Source: Clostridia bacterium (GTDB taxonomy: Bacteria > Bacillota > Clostridia > Oscillospirales > CAG-272). From it: a stretch of DNA of 10,194 nucleotides. The notes under the pieces were generated by a model, which ran no database searches, was not told the DNA's origin, and saw nothing but the letters and a program-made list of their open reading frames with translations. A program made the position numbers and the translations under genes. This document shows positions 1-7,262 of the stretch, piece after piece. Each line of letters opens with the position of its first letter. Position 1 is the stretch's first letter. The stretch covers positions 1-10,194 of the forward strand of contig JAGBWH010000084.1 in the NCBI GenBank assembly GCA_017629925.1, in the 5' to 3' direction.

Positions 1-1758
1 GAAATGAAGGTGCTAAAAACCACCTTTTCACTTTCCTATCACTTGGCAAAATTTCGCCAAATCCTTGCTCTCAAAATGAGCGAAATGTATCCAAAAGAAA
101 GCGGTCATTTATTTAATGCTTTACTTTTGGGCGAAAAAGGGGCATTGCAAGGGAATATCACCGCGGAGTTTCGCCGTGCGGGCATCAGCCATTTGCTTGC
201 CATCAGCGGACTTCATCTTATGGTGCTGACCGCCTTTTTGCGCCGTATTTTCTCTAAACTACGCTTGGGACTTCATTTTTCCAACCTATTTTGCTGCTTG
301 TTTGTTGGCTTTTATTGTGTAATGACAGGTGCAAGCATCAGTATTTTGAGAGCCGCCATTATGAGTATACTTTCCTTTGGCTCTTGGTTCTTTTGGCGCA
401 AGAATGATAGTATAACAAGTTTAATGACGGTGGGCGCTGTACTATTGCTCTTTTCGAGAGGTGCGGTATATGATTACAGTTTTTGGCTGTCTTTTTCAGC
501 CACTTTTGGCATTATCATTTTAAGCAAACTCGCCCTGCATCGCAAAATTGCCACTTATCTCCCCCATCAAAAATGGGCGAAAAGCAAGTTTATCAATGCC
601 ATTTTGCTATACATCGTCAATGGCTTTTTGGTCGCTGTGTTTGCTTCCCTTTTCACCCTGCCGCTTTTGTGCCTGTTCTTTGGTGAATTTACCCTCGTTT
701 CCCTGCCTGCAAACATGGTTTGCGCACCGCTGGCAGAGTTTTGTCTCGTTTTGGCTTTGCCTTTGTTTATACTTGCTTTTATCCCCGCACTTCGCGGATG
801 GGCTGGCGCATTGGCGTGCTCTGTCTCGGATGTGTTTTTGGATGTCATTTCATGGTTTAACACATCCCGACACGACACGGTTTCACTTCGCTTTGACAGC
901 GTTGTTTTGCTTGCCACTGTCTTTTTCGTTTTGCTCATTTTAACACCATTTGTGAGTAAAAAATGGGGCAAACGCCTATTTGTGACGTCTTTAGGGCTCT
1001 TTTTTGTCATGACTGCGATCGTTTTGGCAGGAAACATTGCCGCAAAACACAACCAATTTTTGCATTATCGTGCAAACAAAGCGCAAGATGCCATTGTCAT
1101 TTCCTGCGATAAAAAGATATGTCTTGTGGATGTTTCATACGGTACAAGTAGCGGTGTGCGCGAGGTCGCAGAGCTGCTATCGGAGCATCATATTTCCTAT
1201 GTGGACGAGGTGGTCATTTCTCATTTACACACCTCGCATGAGCACTATCTAAGCACTCTTTTCCAGCAAAAGAAAGTGGGCACGGTATACGTTCCCTCAC
1301 CTAAAAACGCGGATGAAGAGCGCGTCATTTATGCGATTATGAAGATGGCGGATGATTATGGTGTGCGCTTTTTGCAGTACAATTTTTCCGAGCCACTTTT
1401 CACGGAGGTGGCAACCTTTGAGACATGGTGCTTTGATTTGCATCATCCGCTTCGTGACTCTGCCTTTGGTGTGGGGATCAAGGTAAAAGACGAGCAGTTA
1501 TGCCTGCTTTCGCCAGACTTTTCGCTCTCCACAGAATTTCAGGCGGCGGCAGAGTATCTTTACCACTGCCCTACTTTGATTATTTCAAAACACGGAGACA
1601 CGGCGTATCATACGGGATTTTTGCCTGTTTCCCCTCATACAAAATACGTGATATTGTCCTCCCCCGACATCAAATATGGCATGAGTGAAGCCTCGTGGCA
1701 ACACATGAACCATATCTTGATGACACAGGTAGATGACTATTTGATGCCATTAGAATAA
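1..1758 (+). CDS. comEC: ComEC/Rec2 family DNA internalisation channel, N-terminally cut by window edge
   Basis: This is a polytopic membrane protein that, in competent bacteria, carries single-stranded DNA across the cytoplasmic membrane. The visible part is 584 residues from the first in-frame ATG (base 4). The frame is open to base 1, and family members are usually 700-800 residues, so the N-terminal region (OB-like domain and first helices) probably lies upstream and the ATG is probably internal. Evidence for the family: the competence-domain signature HLLAISGLHL at residues 63-72, GASISILRAA at 109-118, and many hydrophobic segments between about 65 and 345. A metallo-beta-lactamase-like C-terminal domain follows (about 362-584), but its metal motif reads HLHTSH (407-412) instead of HxDxDH/HxHxDH, and the HHGS-like motif reads KHGD (529-532). 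Nuclease activity is therefore doubtful. The gene converges with ychF. Confidence in the family is high; whether it supports competence is unknown. Confidence 0.93.
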   Translation, partial: EMKVLKTTFSLSYHLAKFRQILALKMSEMYPKESGHLFNALLLGEKGALQGNITAEFRRAGISHLLAISGLHLMVLTAFLRRIFSKLRLGLHFSNLFCCLFVGFYCVMTGASISILRAAIMSILSFGSWFFWRKNDSITSLMTVGAVLLLFSRGAVYDYSFWLSFSATFGIIILSKLALHRKIATYLPHQKWAKSKFINAILLYIVNGFLVAVFASLFTLPLLCLFFGEFTLVSLPANMVCAPLAEFCLVLALPLFILAFIPALRGWAGALACSVSDVFLDVISWFNTSRHDTVSLRFDSVVLLATVFFVLLILTPFVSKKWGKRLFVTSLGLFFVMTAIVLAGNIAAKHNQFLHYRANKAQDAIVISCDKKICLVDVSYGTSSGVREVAELLSEHHISYVDEVVISHLHTSHEHYLSTLFQQKKVGTVYVPSPKNADEERVIYAIMKMADDYGVRFLQYNFSEPLFTEVATFETWCFDLHHPLRDSAFGVGIKVKDEQLCLLSPDFSLSTEFQAAAEYLYHCPTLIISKHGDTAYHTGFLPVSPHTKYVILSSPDIKYGMSEASWQHMNHILMTQVDDYLMPLE

Positions 1759-1766
1759 TTAGAATA

Positions 1767-1805
1767 AAGGGGCTGTCGCAAATTTTGCATTTGCGACAGC
1801 CTCTT
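1767..1805. terminator. Bidirectional intrinsic terminator between comEC and ychF
   Basis: A 16-bp stem pairs 1767-1782 with 1790-1805, with a single G-T wobble (1770/1802) and a 7-base loop (1783-1789). It starts 8 bases after the comEC stop and lies 19 bases beyond the ychF stop on the other strand. The T tracts on both sides are short and broken (CTTGCTTTATAT on +; CCTTTATTCT on -). It is a plausible shared terminator for the two convergent genes, with the stem stronger than the U tract. It has the GGGCTGT...ACAGCC composition common in clostridial terminators. Confidence 0.8.
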
Positions 1806-1824
1806 GCTTTATATAAACTAAAAA

Positions 1825-2919
1825 TTACACGTTGAAACGGAACACGGTCACATCACCGTCTTGCATGACATACTCCTTGCCTTCGCTACGGAGAAGTCCC
1901 TTTTCGCGCACGCTATTCATATCGCCTTCTCTAATCAAATCATCGTAGGCGACGATTTCGGCACGAATGAAACCTCTTTCAAAGTCGGAGTGAATTTTGC
2001 CTGCGGCTTGAGGGGCTTTGGTACCATTTTTGATGGTCCAAGCACGCACTTCTTTAGGTCCTGCGGTCAGGAAACTAATGAGCCCCAGCAAAGCATAACT
2101 TGCGGCAATCAGGCGGTCAAGACCACTTGCGGGGATGCCAAGGTCTTCCAAAAACGCTTTTTTGTCCGCTGCATCCATGTCGGAAAGTTCGGCTTCAATT
2201 TGGGCGCAAACTGCCAAAATGGCAGAGTCTTCGCTTTGGGCATGGTCACGAACTTTACAGTAAAGAGGATTTTCTTCATATTCACCAGCCACTTCATCCT
2301 CTGCAACATTTGCCACATAGATGATGGGTTTAAGGGTGAGCAATCTGGCTTCTTCGAGCAGTTCTTTTTCGTCGTCTGTAAGTCCCAGCGCGCGAACACA
2401 AAGACCGTCTTCAAGACCTGCTTTCACTTTTTGAAGCAATTCCAATTCTGCGAGAAGGGATTTATCGGCTTTAGCGGCTTTGGTGGTACGTTCAATGCGG
2501 CGTTCAACTACCTCTAAGTCTGCCATCATAAGCTCGATATTGATGGTTTCTACATCGCGGAGCGGATCTACGCCACCATCGACATGGATAACATTGTCGT
2601 CCTCAAAGCAACGTACAACATGCAAAATCGCATCCACTTCACGAATATTTGCCAAAAATTTATTGCCAAGACCTTCCCCTTTTGAAGCACCGCGCACCAA
2701 ACCTGCAATGTCCACAAATTCTATGTAGGCAGGGGTGTATTTTTCCGGATGATACATTTCTGCCAGCACGTCAAGACGGTGGTCAGGAACAGCCACCACA
2801 CCAATATTAGGGTAGATGGTGCAAAAAGGATAGTTAGCGGATTGAGCGCCCGCATTGGTGAGGGCGTTGAAAAGCGTACTTTTTCCAACATTGGGAAGAC
2901 CTACGATACCAAGTTTCAT
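1825..2919 (-). CDS. ychF: Redox-regulated ATPase YchF (Obg/OLA1 family)
   Basis: This is a full-length 364-residue cytosolic P-loop NTPase of the Obg-related YchF/OLA1 family, which binds ribosomes and prefers ATP to GTP. G1 is GLPNVGKS (residues 7-14), and the switch/G2 region around 30-46 contains [11 protein letters not shown]3 is DIAG (70-73), followed by the family hallmark [15 protein letters not shown]. The G4 position reads NVAE (204-207), the NxxE form that distinguishes YchF from NKxD GTPases and explains its ATP preference. A helical insert spans about 130-200, and a C-terminal TGS domain about 280-364 ends in the typical [11 protein letters not shown]. The ATG at 2919 has an AAAAGGA ribosome site (2928-2934) 8 bases upstream, and a promoter lies just before that. 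In many genomes the gene stands near pth; here it is downstream of a lipoprotein gene with no functional link visible. Confidence 0.98.
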   Translation of the reverse strand: MKLGIVGLPNVGKSTLFNALTNAGAQSANYPFCTIYPNIGVVAVPDHRLDVLAEMYHPEKYTPAYIEFVDIAGLVRGASKGEGLGNKFLANIREVDAILHVVRCFEDDNVIHVDGGVDPLRDVETINIELMMADLEVVERRIERTTKAAKADKSLLAELELLQKVKAGLEDGLCVRALGLTDDEKELLEEARLLTLKPIIYVANVAEDEVAGEYEENPLYCKVRDHAQSEDSAILAVCAQIEAELSDMDAADKKAFLEDLGIPASGLDRLIAASYALLGLISFLTAGPKEVRAWTIKNGTKAPQAAGKIHSDFERGFIRAEIVAYDDLIREGDMNSVREKGLLRSEGKEYVMQDGDVTVFRFNV

Positions 2920-2955
2920 CTTTTATGTCCTTTTGATTGTTTATATTTCTGTATT

Positions 2956-2984
2956 ATTCTATCACATAGAAGTGAAAATGTCCA
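2956..2984 (-). promoter_or_regulatory. Putative sigma-A promoter of ychF
   Basis: On the minus strand, TGGACA (2984-2979) and TAGAAT (2961-2956) are separated by exactly 17 bases. These are one and one-to-two mismatches from the consensus TTGACA and TATAAT. Transcription would start near 2949, giving a leader of about 30 bases that contains the AAAAGGA ribosome site. I see no convincing terminator between the upstream lipoprotein stop and this promoter, so some read-through from the PBP-lipoprotein unit is also possible. The site is read by eye, with no experimental support. Confidence 0.65.
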
Positions 2985-3010
2985 GCCTGTTTTTGCTGTT
3001 TTTGCGAGAT

Positions 3011-3952
3011 TTAGTTGGATGTCACACCATCGCCGATATGATACTGCCCTTTGGGATTGATATCCTTGCCTGCGCAATAAAAGGTGAAGTGCCCGCCTTG
3101 CAAATCCAAGGCGCTTTCGGCTTGGATACCGTCATCCATTGTGGTGATGATAAAAGTCCCTCCTGCAATGTAGACCACGCCTTTTTGGGGATCACCTACC
3201 GTGTCACTCTTGATACCGTCCTTGCCAGCGGAAATGGTCATGTGGGCAGATAGAATAGCCACGGCATCATTGCCTTTTAGGGCATTGTTTTTAGCGGTGA
3301 TTTCATAGGTGCCGGAAATGAATTTCAGGTCGTTGGAGCAATCAATGCCGTTGTGGAGATTCGCTAAAACAACGAGTTTGCCTGTGCCATTAAAAGTAAG
3401 GCTGTCTTTGGCATAAATAGTGGCATTGGGGGCATCGACCGAAGTGCCGAAGGTAGTGCCGTCGGAAAAGGTATTGACTGTGCCTTCCTTTAAGGTGACA
3501 GAGACCTTATCCGCACTCTTTACCCACAGAGGCGCACTATCTTCACAACGCAGGGTAATGCCTTGCAGCACCAAATGAACTTTTTCAAGTTTATTGATTT
3601 CAACGATAATCTGACCATTGTTTGACTGCCCACAAACGGTATAGCAACCAGCTTCAAAAATGGTCACTTTTGTGCCTTCCACACGAACACCTGTGCCTGT
3701 GCATTGCACACTGTCACCTTGAAATTCAATATATCCTTTTCCAGAAGTGCAGGTATCTTGCAAATCAAATTTAGAGAACTTGCCTGAAATAAGTGCACTT
3801 TGGTAGGGTATGGATTGTTCCACGTCGGTGGTGGGGGTGGTACCGGAGTTGGTATTGGTGCCTGTGGTTGTGGTGGTGATGTCGGGCTGTCCGCAAGAAA
3901 TGAGCAGAAATGCAATACACAATATAAGTGACAGGGCAAATAAACGTTTCAT
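3011..3952 (-). CDS. Lipoprotein with Cthe_2159-like carbohydrate-binding beta-helix domain
   Basis: This is a predicted surface lipoprotein of 313 residues. The N-terminus has a type II signal peptide: MKR, a hydrophobic core, then a lipobox LISC with the lipidated Cys at residue 20. A Thr/Asn-rich linker (about 24-42) leads into a repetitive beta-strand domain (about 55-313). Recurrent blocks such as GTKVTIFEAGCYTVCG, GQIIVEI, VHLVLQGITL, KDSLTFNGTGKL, NNALKGNDAV and GDGIQAES-like DDGIQAES match the Cthe_2159 family (PF14262), a pectate-lyase-like fold reported to bind cellulose or acidic polysaccharides. Many relatives are longer; this one is nearly the bare domain and ends soon after the last helix turn. 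The ATG at 3952 is chosen because AAGGAG lies 6 bases upstream and the signal peptide starts there; an in-frame extension to 3988 would overlap the PBP gene and spoil the signal peptide. It lies 26 bases after the PBP stop, so the two are probably co-transcribed. The ligand is unknown. Confidence 0.85.
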   Translation of the reverse strand: MKRLFALSLILCIAFLLISCGQPDITTTTTGTNTNSGTTPTTDVEQSIPYQSALISGKFSKFDLQDTCTSGKGYIEFQGDSVQCTGTGVRVEGTKVTIFEAGCYTVCGQSNNGQIIVEINKLEKVHLVLQGITLRCEDSAPLWVKSADKVSVTLKEGTVNTFSDGTTFGTSVDAPNATIYAKDSLTFNGTGKLVVLANLHNGIDCSNDLKFISGTYEITAKNNALKGNDAVAILSAHMTISAGKDGIKSDTVGDPQKGVVYIAGGTFIITTMDDGIQAESALDLQGGHFTFYCAGKDINPKGQYHIGDGVTSN

Positions 3953-3958
3953 GATGCT

Positions 3959-3964
3959 CTCCTT
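3959..3964 (-). promoter_or_regulatory. Ribosome binding site deciding the lipoprotein start
   Basis: AAGGAG on the minus strand lies 6 bases before the ATG at 3952 and sits in the 26-base gap after the PBP stop codon. It supports the shorter start over the upstream in-frame ATG at 3988. Confidence 0.8.
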
Positions 3965-3978
3965 ATCGCTATCAAAAA

Positions 3979-6348
3979 CTAAAACCAAGGAAAAAACTTT
4001 CTTTTGGTGCGAGGCTCTGCCCTCTCCTCCTCGAAAATGGGAGGAGTGGGCATATTTTCCTCTTTATCCATATGATACCACAAACGATAAGGTAGGTCAA
4101 GGGGTTTTATGGTTTCTTCTACTCTATTTTTCTCTCCTTCGAGTAAAGCAATGGGGACAAGTGGTAAAAATAGTTTTTGCTCTAAATAGATGTCTTCGGT
4201 CACAGGGTCTATATAGGCGAGGACGTGTGAGTGGCAAATGGATTTTGGCATATTATCAGGCGTAAAATACCCATACTCGATGCGATCCCCTCTCCTATCG
4301 AGTTTGCACAAAGCAGAGGGAATATCCCCGCTATCCCGACAATAAGCGGATTTTACAATGCCCCCCACCAGAGGAAATGTTTTTTTGTAGGGCGCACCTT
4401 CGCTATCCTTTTTCTTATAAATGGCTTTCATGCAATCATCCCACACGAAAAGGGGTGCTTTTGCCCTGTCATCGACATCCCCTTTTGGAGAAGAACAGCG
4501 AATACCTGCCACAAAATCGGGTGTAGAGCCGATAAACCATTTATCTTGGTTTCCACCTGAGGTGCCTGTTTTGCCTGCCACATCCACCATGTGCTTTAAG
4601 GTAAGATGGCGCGCTGTTCCGGTATCGGTGACCTCCTCTAACATTTTCGTCATAATGAAAGCGTTTTGAGGAGAGCAAACTTTTGTTTTTGGGGTATGAT
4701 GTTCAAGTAGCACACGCCCCTGTGCATCCAGCACCTTTTGGTAGCTTTTCCCTGCTTTATAGCTACCATCACAGAATACGGTATACGCTTGCGTGAGGTC
4801 TCTTAGCGTCACGCCGTCGGTGAGTTGTCCAAGTGCTAATGGCGAGGGGGCTAAATCGGTTTTCCCATCTCTTTTGCGGACAAGGCTGTCTATGCCCACT
4901 TTTTCTAATGCAGAATAGATGGTCTCTTTGCCAAGCATATCATAGAGTTTGACCGCGATGGTGTTTTTCGACAAAGCAAGAGACTCATGGATGGGGATTT
5001 TCCCTTGGTAAATTTGGGGTGTGTTTTTAGGCCAATACTGCCCCTCTCCCATCTCTTGTGGCAAATCCTCCATGACGGTGCCATAGTGAATGAGGCCTTT
5101 TTCCAGAGCAGGCAAATAAAGAGCGAGTGGCTTTAGTGCAGAGCCAGGGGGACGGCGAACTTGTGTGGCGCCGTTTTGGAGCAGATTTCCTTGCTTTTCG
5201 CCCACGCCCCCCGCTACAGCCAATAGATTACCCGTTTTGGCATCGAGTATGACCATCGCATAGTCAGGGCGGTTTTCCGCATTTTGGCTGTAAAACCGAG
5301 AGGCATCACGAAAATAGGTGTCAAGCACGCCTTGCAAAGTGGGGTGCATGGTGGTCATGATCCGCAGTCCACCTTGATAGACCATTCGCTTTGCGGCATC
5401 ATAGGGGAGATGATAGGCGGCCATGATATCCTCTATCACTTCTGCTAACACGGTTTCGGTATACCAATCGTGAATTTGCGTATGGGGAGTAAACGGCGCA
5501 GAAGTGACCAAAAGAGGTGTCTTTGCTGCCTCCTCAAATTCCCCCTCTGTGATATATCCTTGCGCTTTCATTTCTCGTAAAATGAGATTGCGGCGACGGA
5601 TATGATTTTCTTTTTGGCGAAAAGGATCGTATTTTGAGGGAGAGTTGGTAATTGCAGCGAGGCTGGCACATTCCTCGATGGATAATGCCATTGGCTCTTT
5701 GGCAAAATAGTAACGAGAGGCGGCATATACCCCCACACAACGATTGGAAAGGGGGACAATATTCAAATACATGGTGAGAATTTCGTCTTTGGTATATCTC
5801 TTTTCCAAGCGAATGGCGCGCACCATCTCTTTTATTTTTCTCTTTGGGGAAAACTCATTTTCACCGCACACATTTTTTACTGTTTGTTGGGTGATGGTAG
5901 AGCCACCGAATTTTCCCTCTTTGCCAAGCAGATAATACACTATGGCTTTCCCTGTTCGCAACCAATCCACGCCATCATGGTGATAAAATCGTTTATCTTC
6001 AATGGAGACAAAGGCATCTTTTAGCGCCTGCGGTATCTCTTCCCCACTCATCCACGTTTGGTTTTCCGACAAAAATACGGTTCTGTATTCCATGGGTATA
6101 TACTCATGGGAAAGAGCAAGTGCGGGGTCGGTGAGGCGCTGGTCTGTGTATAATCTTGTGCTTTGGCTTGTGCCAAGAGAAGAAAAAAGGGCATCGTCTG
6201 CCTTTTGGTCAATTTGATGGTCTGCCCATGCATAAGCGGTCACAAGCACAGCGACTGAAAACAAAGTCAGGGCAAGCCATATCGTAAGCCCTATTCTGAT
6301 GATTTTTTTCAAAGGCGTTTGTTTTTTTGCAAAATCTTTTTTTCTCAT
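3979..6348 (-). CDS. Class A penicillin-binding protein (bifunctional transglycosylase/transpeptidase)
   Basis: This is a membrane-anchored peptidoglycan synthase of 789 residues that polymerises lipid II and cross-links the stem peptides. A Lys-rich N-terminus precedes one membrane segment (about 16-41). The GT51 glycosyltransferase domain (about 85-265) shows EDKRFYHHDG with the catalytic Glu at 117, GGSTITQQTVKN (148-159) and KIKEMVRAIRLEKRYTKDEI (171-190). The transpeptidase domain (about 360-615) has the nucleophile motif SALK (Ser403-Lys406), SKN (460-462) and KTGT (593-596), all intact. A further tail of about 170 residues has conserved-looking Cys residues (670, 681, 705), as I recall from clostridial PBPs, and ends in a short basic/aromatic stretch. 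The gene leads a probable operon with the lipoprotein. The ATG at 6348 has no recognisable Shine-Dalgarno, and a terminator-like hairpin plus T6 ends 6 bases before it. Three A7 runs fall within the first 46 bases. PBP1a/PonA-like is the nearest class; I do not assign a specific symbol. Confidence 0.95.
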   Translation of the reverse strand: MRKKDFAKKQTPLKKIIRIGLTIWLALTLFSVAVLVTAYAWADHQIDQKADDALFSSLGTSQSTRLYTDQRLTDPALALSHEYIPMEYRTVFLSENQTWMSGEEIPQALKDAFVSIEDKRFYHHDGVDWLRTGKAIVYYLLGKEGKFGGSTITQQTVKNVCGENEFSPKRKIKEMVRAIRLEKRYTKDEILTMYLNIVPLSNRCVGVYAASRYYFAKEPMALSIEECASLAAITNSPSKYDPFRQKENHIRRRNLILREMKAQGYITEGEFEEAAKTPLLVTSAPFTPHTQIHDWYTETVLAEVIEDIMAAYHLPYDAAKRMVYQGGLRIMTTMHPTLQGVLDTYFRDASRFYSQNAENRPDYAMVILDAKTGNLLAVAGGVGEKQGNLLQNGATQVRRPPGSALKPLALYLPALEKGLIHYGTVMEDLPQEMGEGQYWPKNTPQIYQGKIPIHESLALSKNTIAVKLYDMLGKETIYSALEKVGIDSLVRKRDGKTDLAPSPLALGQLTDGVTLRDLTQAYTVFCDGSYKAGKSYQKVLDAQGRVLLEHHTPKTKVCSPQNAFIMTKMLEEVTDTGTARHLTLKHMVDVAGKTGTSGGNQDKWFIGSTPDFVAGIRCSSPKGDVDDRAKAPLFVWDDCMKAIYKKKDSEGAPYKKTFPLVGGIVKSAYCRDSGDIPSALCKLDRRGDRIEYGYFTPDNMPKSICHSHVLAYIDPVTEDIYLEQKLFLPLVPIALLEGEKNRVEETIKPLDLPYRLWYHMDKEENMPTPPIFEEERAEPRTKRKFFPWF

Positions 6349-6354
6349 ACGACT

Positions 6355-6429
6355 AAAAAACGGGCTGTATCTACTCGTGCAGAAGTGATAGCAAAGCTAC
6401 CGTCAATTCTGCGCTGTGTGATACAGCCC
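6355..6429 (-). terminator. Large intrinsic-terminator-like hairpin ending 6 bases before the PBP start codon
   Basis: Read on the minus strand, the outer arms GGGCTGTATC (6429-6420) and GATACAGCCC (6371-6362) pair perfectly over 10 bp. Inside, GCAGAA (6412-6407) pairs with TTCTGC (6384-6379), and GGTAGC pairs with GCTATC around a TTT loop (6401-6387, one G-U). Immediately after the outer stem come one G and six T (6361-6355). This is the form of a Rho-independent terminator for the ecf-truA operon. Because the T run ends 6 bases from the PBP ATG, it may instead or also act as an attenuator in the PBP leader. No known riboswitch class is recognised in it. Confidence 0.75.
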
Positions 6430-6433
6430 ATCA

Positions 6434-6466
6434 TTCTCCCACCATACTATATTCAGTATGTGAGAA
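6434..6466. other. Second small hairpin in the truA-PBP intergenic region
   Basis: CATACT (6443-6448) and AGTATG (6455-6460) form a perfect 6-bp stem with a 6-base loop, and flanking TTCTC (6434-6438) can pair with GAGAA (6462-6466). It lies 31 bases past the truA stop and has no T tract. On the minus strand it contains TATAGT (6451-6446), one mismatch from a -10 box but with no good -35. It could therefore be part of a PBP promoter region, a weak processing hairpin, or chance. Confidence 0.4.
6446..6451 (-). promoter_or_regulatory. Possible -10 element for the PBP operon
   Basis: TATAGT on the minus strand matches TATAAT at five of six positions. No acceptable -35 hexamer stands 16-18 bases upstream. 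If used, transcription would start near 6439 and the whole 6429-6355 terminator-like hairpin would form the 5' leader of the PBP message. This is a weak call, offered because the PBP gene otherwise has no visible promoter downstream of the terminator. Confidence 0.3.
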
Positions 6467-6497
6467 GAAGGCGTGTTTTAGCCTATTTGTTTTTTTC

Positions 6498-7262
6498 TTA
6501 TAAAGCCTCTTTTTGGTAAATGACTTTCTCTAAATATAAGCCCTCAGGCGGTGCGGTTTCGCCGGCTTCTTTGCGGTCTTTTGCCTCTAAAATGCGCACC
6601 ATATCCTCCGGCTCTAATCGGTGCATGGCAACATCCACCAAAGTACCCACGATAATGCGCACCATATTGTAGAGAAAACCATCTGCCTCAAGGGTGAAAC
6701 GATAGACACCCTGCTCTTTTTGCACCTCTAAAAGCATAAGATGCCTCATCGTATGCGGTACGGGAGAACCTGCCGCCATAAAGGAGGCAAAATCATGCAC
6801 CCCAACGAGCAAAGAGGCGGCTTTTTGCATCCGCTCTAACGCATCATCGGGCATGGTATAAGGAAATTGCCACATCCGAAACATGGATAAAGGATCACGC
6901 ACGGGAGCATTGCGCAAAAGATACACATATTGCTTTTTTTGGACGTCATGTCGAATATGGAAGGTGGGCGAGACAGCAACCGCCTCCATAAGGGATAAAT
7001 CCCACGGCAAATACGGGGCAATCGCCAGCGCAAGTCTCTCAGGGGGGATGGCAGGTGCGGTCTCGTCTGTTTCTATCAGCACACGGCTTGCCACCGCGTG
7101 CACGCCGCTATCTGTGCGACTGCATCCCTGTACCTGACAAGGACTTCCAAACAAAGCTGTGCAAGCCTCGGTCAATGTGCCTTGCACAGTACGGACATTC
7201 GGTTGCACTTGAAACCCGCAAAAGTCCGTGCCCACATAAGTAATTGTTGCCAAATAACGCAT
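6498..7262 (-). CDS. truA: tRNA pseudouridine(38-40) synthase TruA
   Basis: This is a 254-residue cytosolic enzyme that isomerises uridines 38-40 of the tRNA anticodon arm to pseudouridine. It opens with MRYLATITYVGTDFCGFQ, the usual TruA start with the YxGxxFxGFQ pattern. The catalytic block GCSRTDSGVHA (46-56) carries the nucleophilic Asp at 51. Further family features are FHIRHDVQKKQYVY in the middle, and DGFLYNMVRIIVGTLVDVA plus a final PPEGLYLEKVIY near the C-terminus. The frame stays open upstream to 7412, but family alignment sets the ATG at 7262, which overlaps the ecfT stop by one base (TAATG), a translational-coupling arrangement. It is the last gene of the ecf operon. In many Firmicutes rplM and rpsI follow truA; here a terminator and a PBP gene do. 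Confidence 0.97.
   Translation of the reverse strand: MRYLATITYVGTDFCGFQVQPNVRTVQGTLTEACTALFGSPCQVQGCSRTDSGVHAVASRVLIETDETAPAIPPERLALAIAPYLPWDLSLMEAVAVSPTFHIRHDVQKKQYVYLLRNAPVRDPLSMFRMWQFPYTMPDDALERMQKAASLLVGVHDFASFMAAGSPVPHTMRHLMLLEVQKEQGVYRFTLEADGFLYNMVRIIVGTLVDVAMHRLEPEDMVRILEAKDRKEAGETAPPEGLYLEKVIYQKEAL

Noticed and set aside
567..1052. 161-codon minus-strand open frame inside comEC
   Set aside because: It is antisense to the ComEC membrane region, Lys/Thr-rich low complexity, with no ribosome site or family resemblance.
1861..2517. Long open frame of 218 codons on the + strand inside ychF
   Set aside because: It is antisense to a full-length, motif-perfect ychF, is Phe/Cys/His-rich as expected of an antisense shadow, and has no recognisable domain.
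2941..3010. Terminator after the lipoprotein gene
   Set aside because: Only a 4-bp CAGC/GCTG pairing with an 8-base loop is visible and there is no proper T tract, so it was not called.
6362..6429. Inverted repeat as the ends of a MITE or small insertion element
   Set aside because: I found no target-site duplication next to the arms, and the G plus T6 tail on one side fits an intrinsic terminator better.
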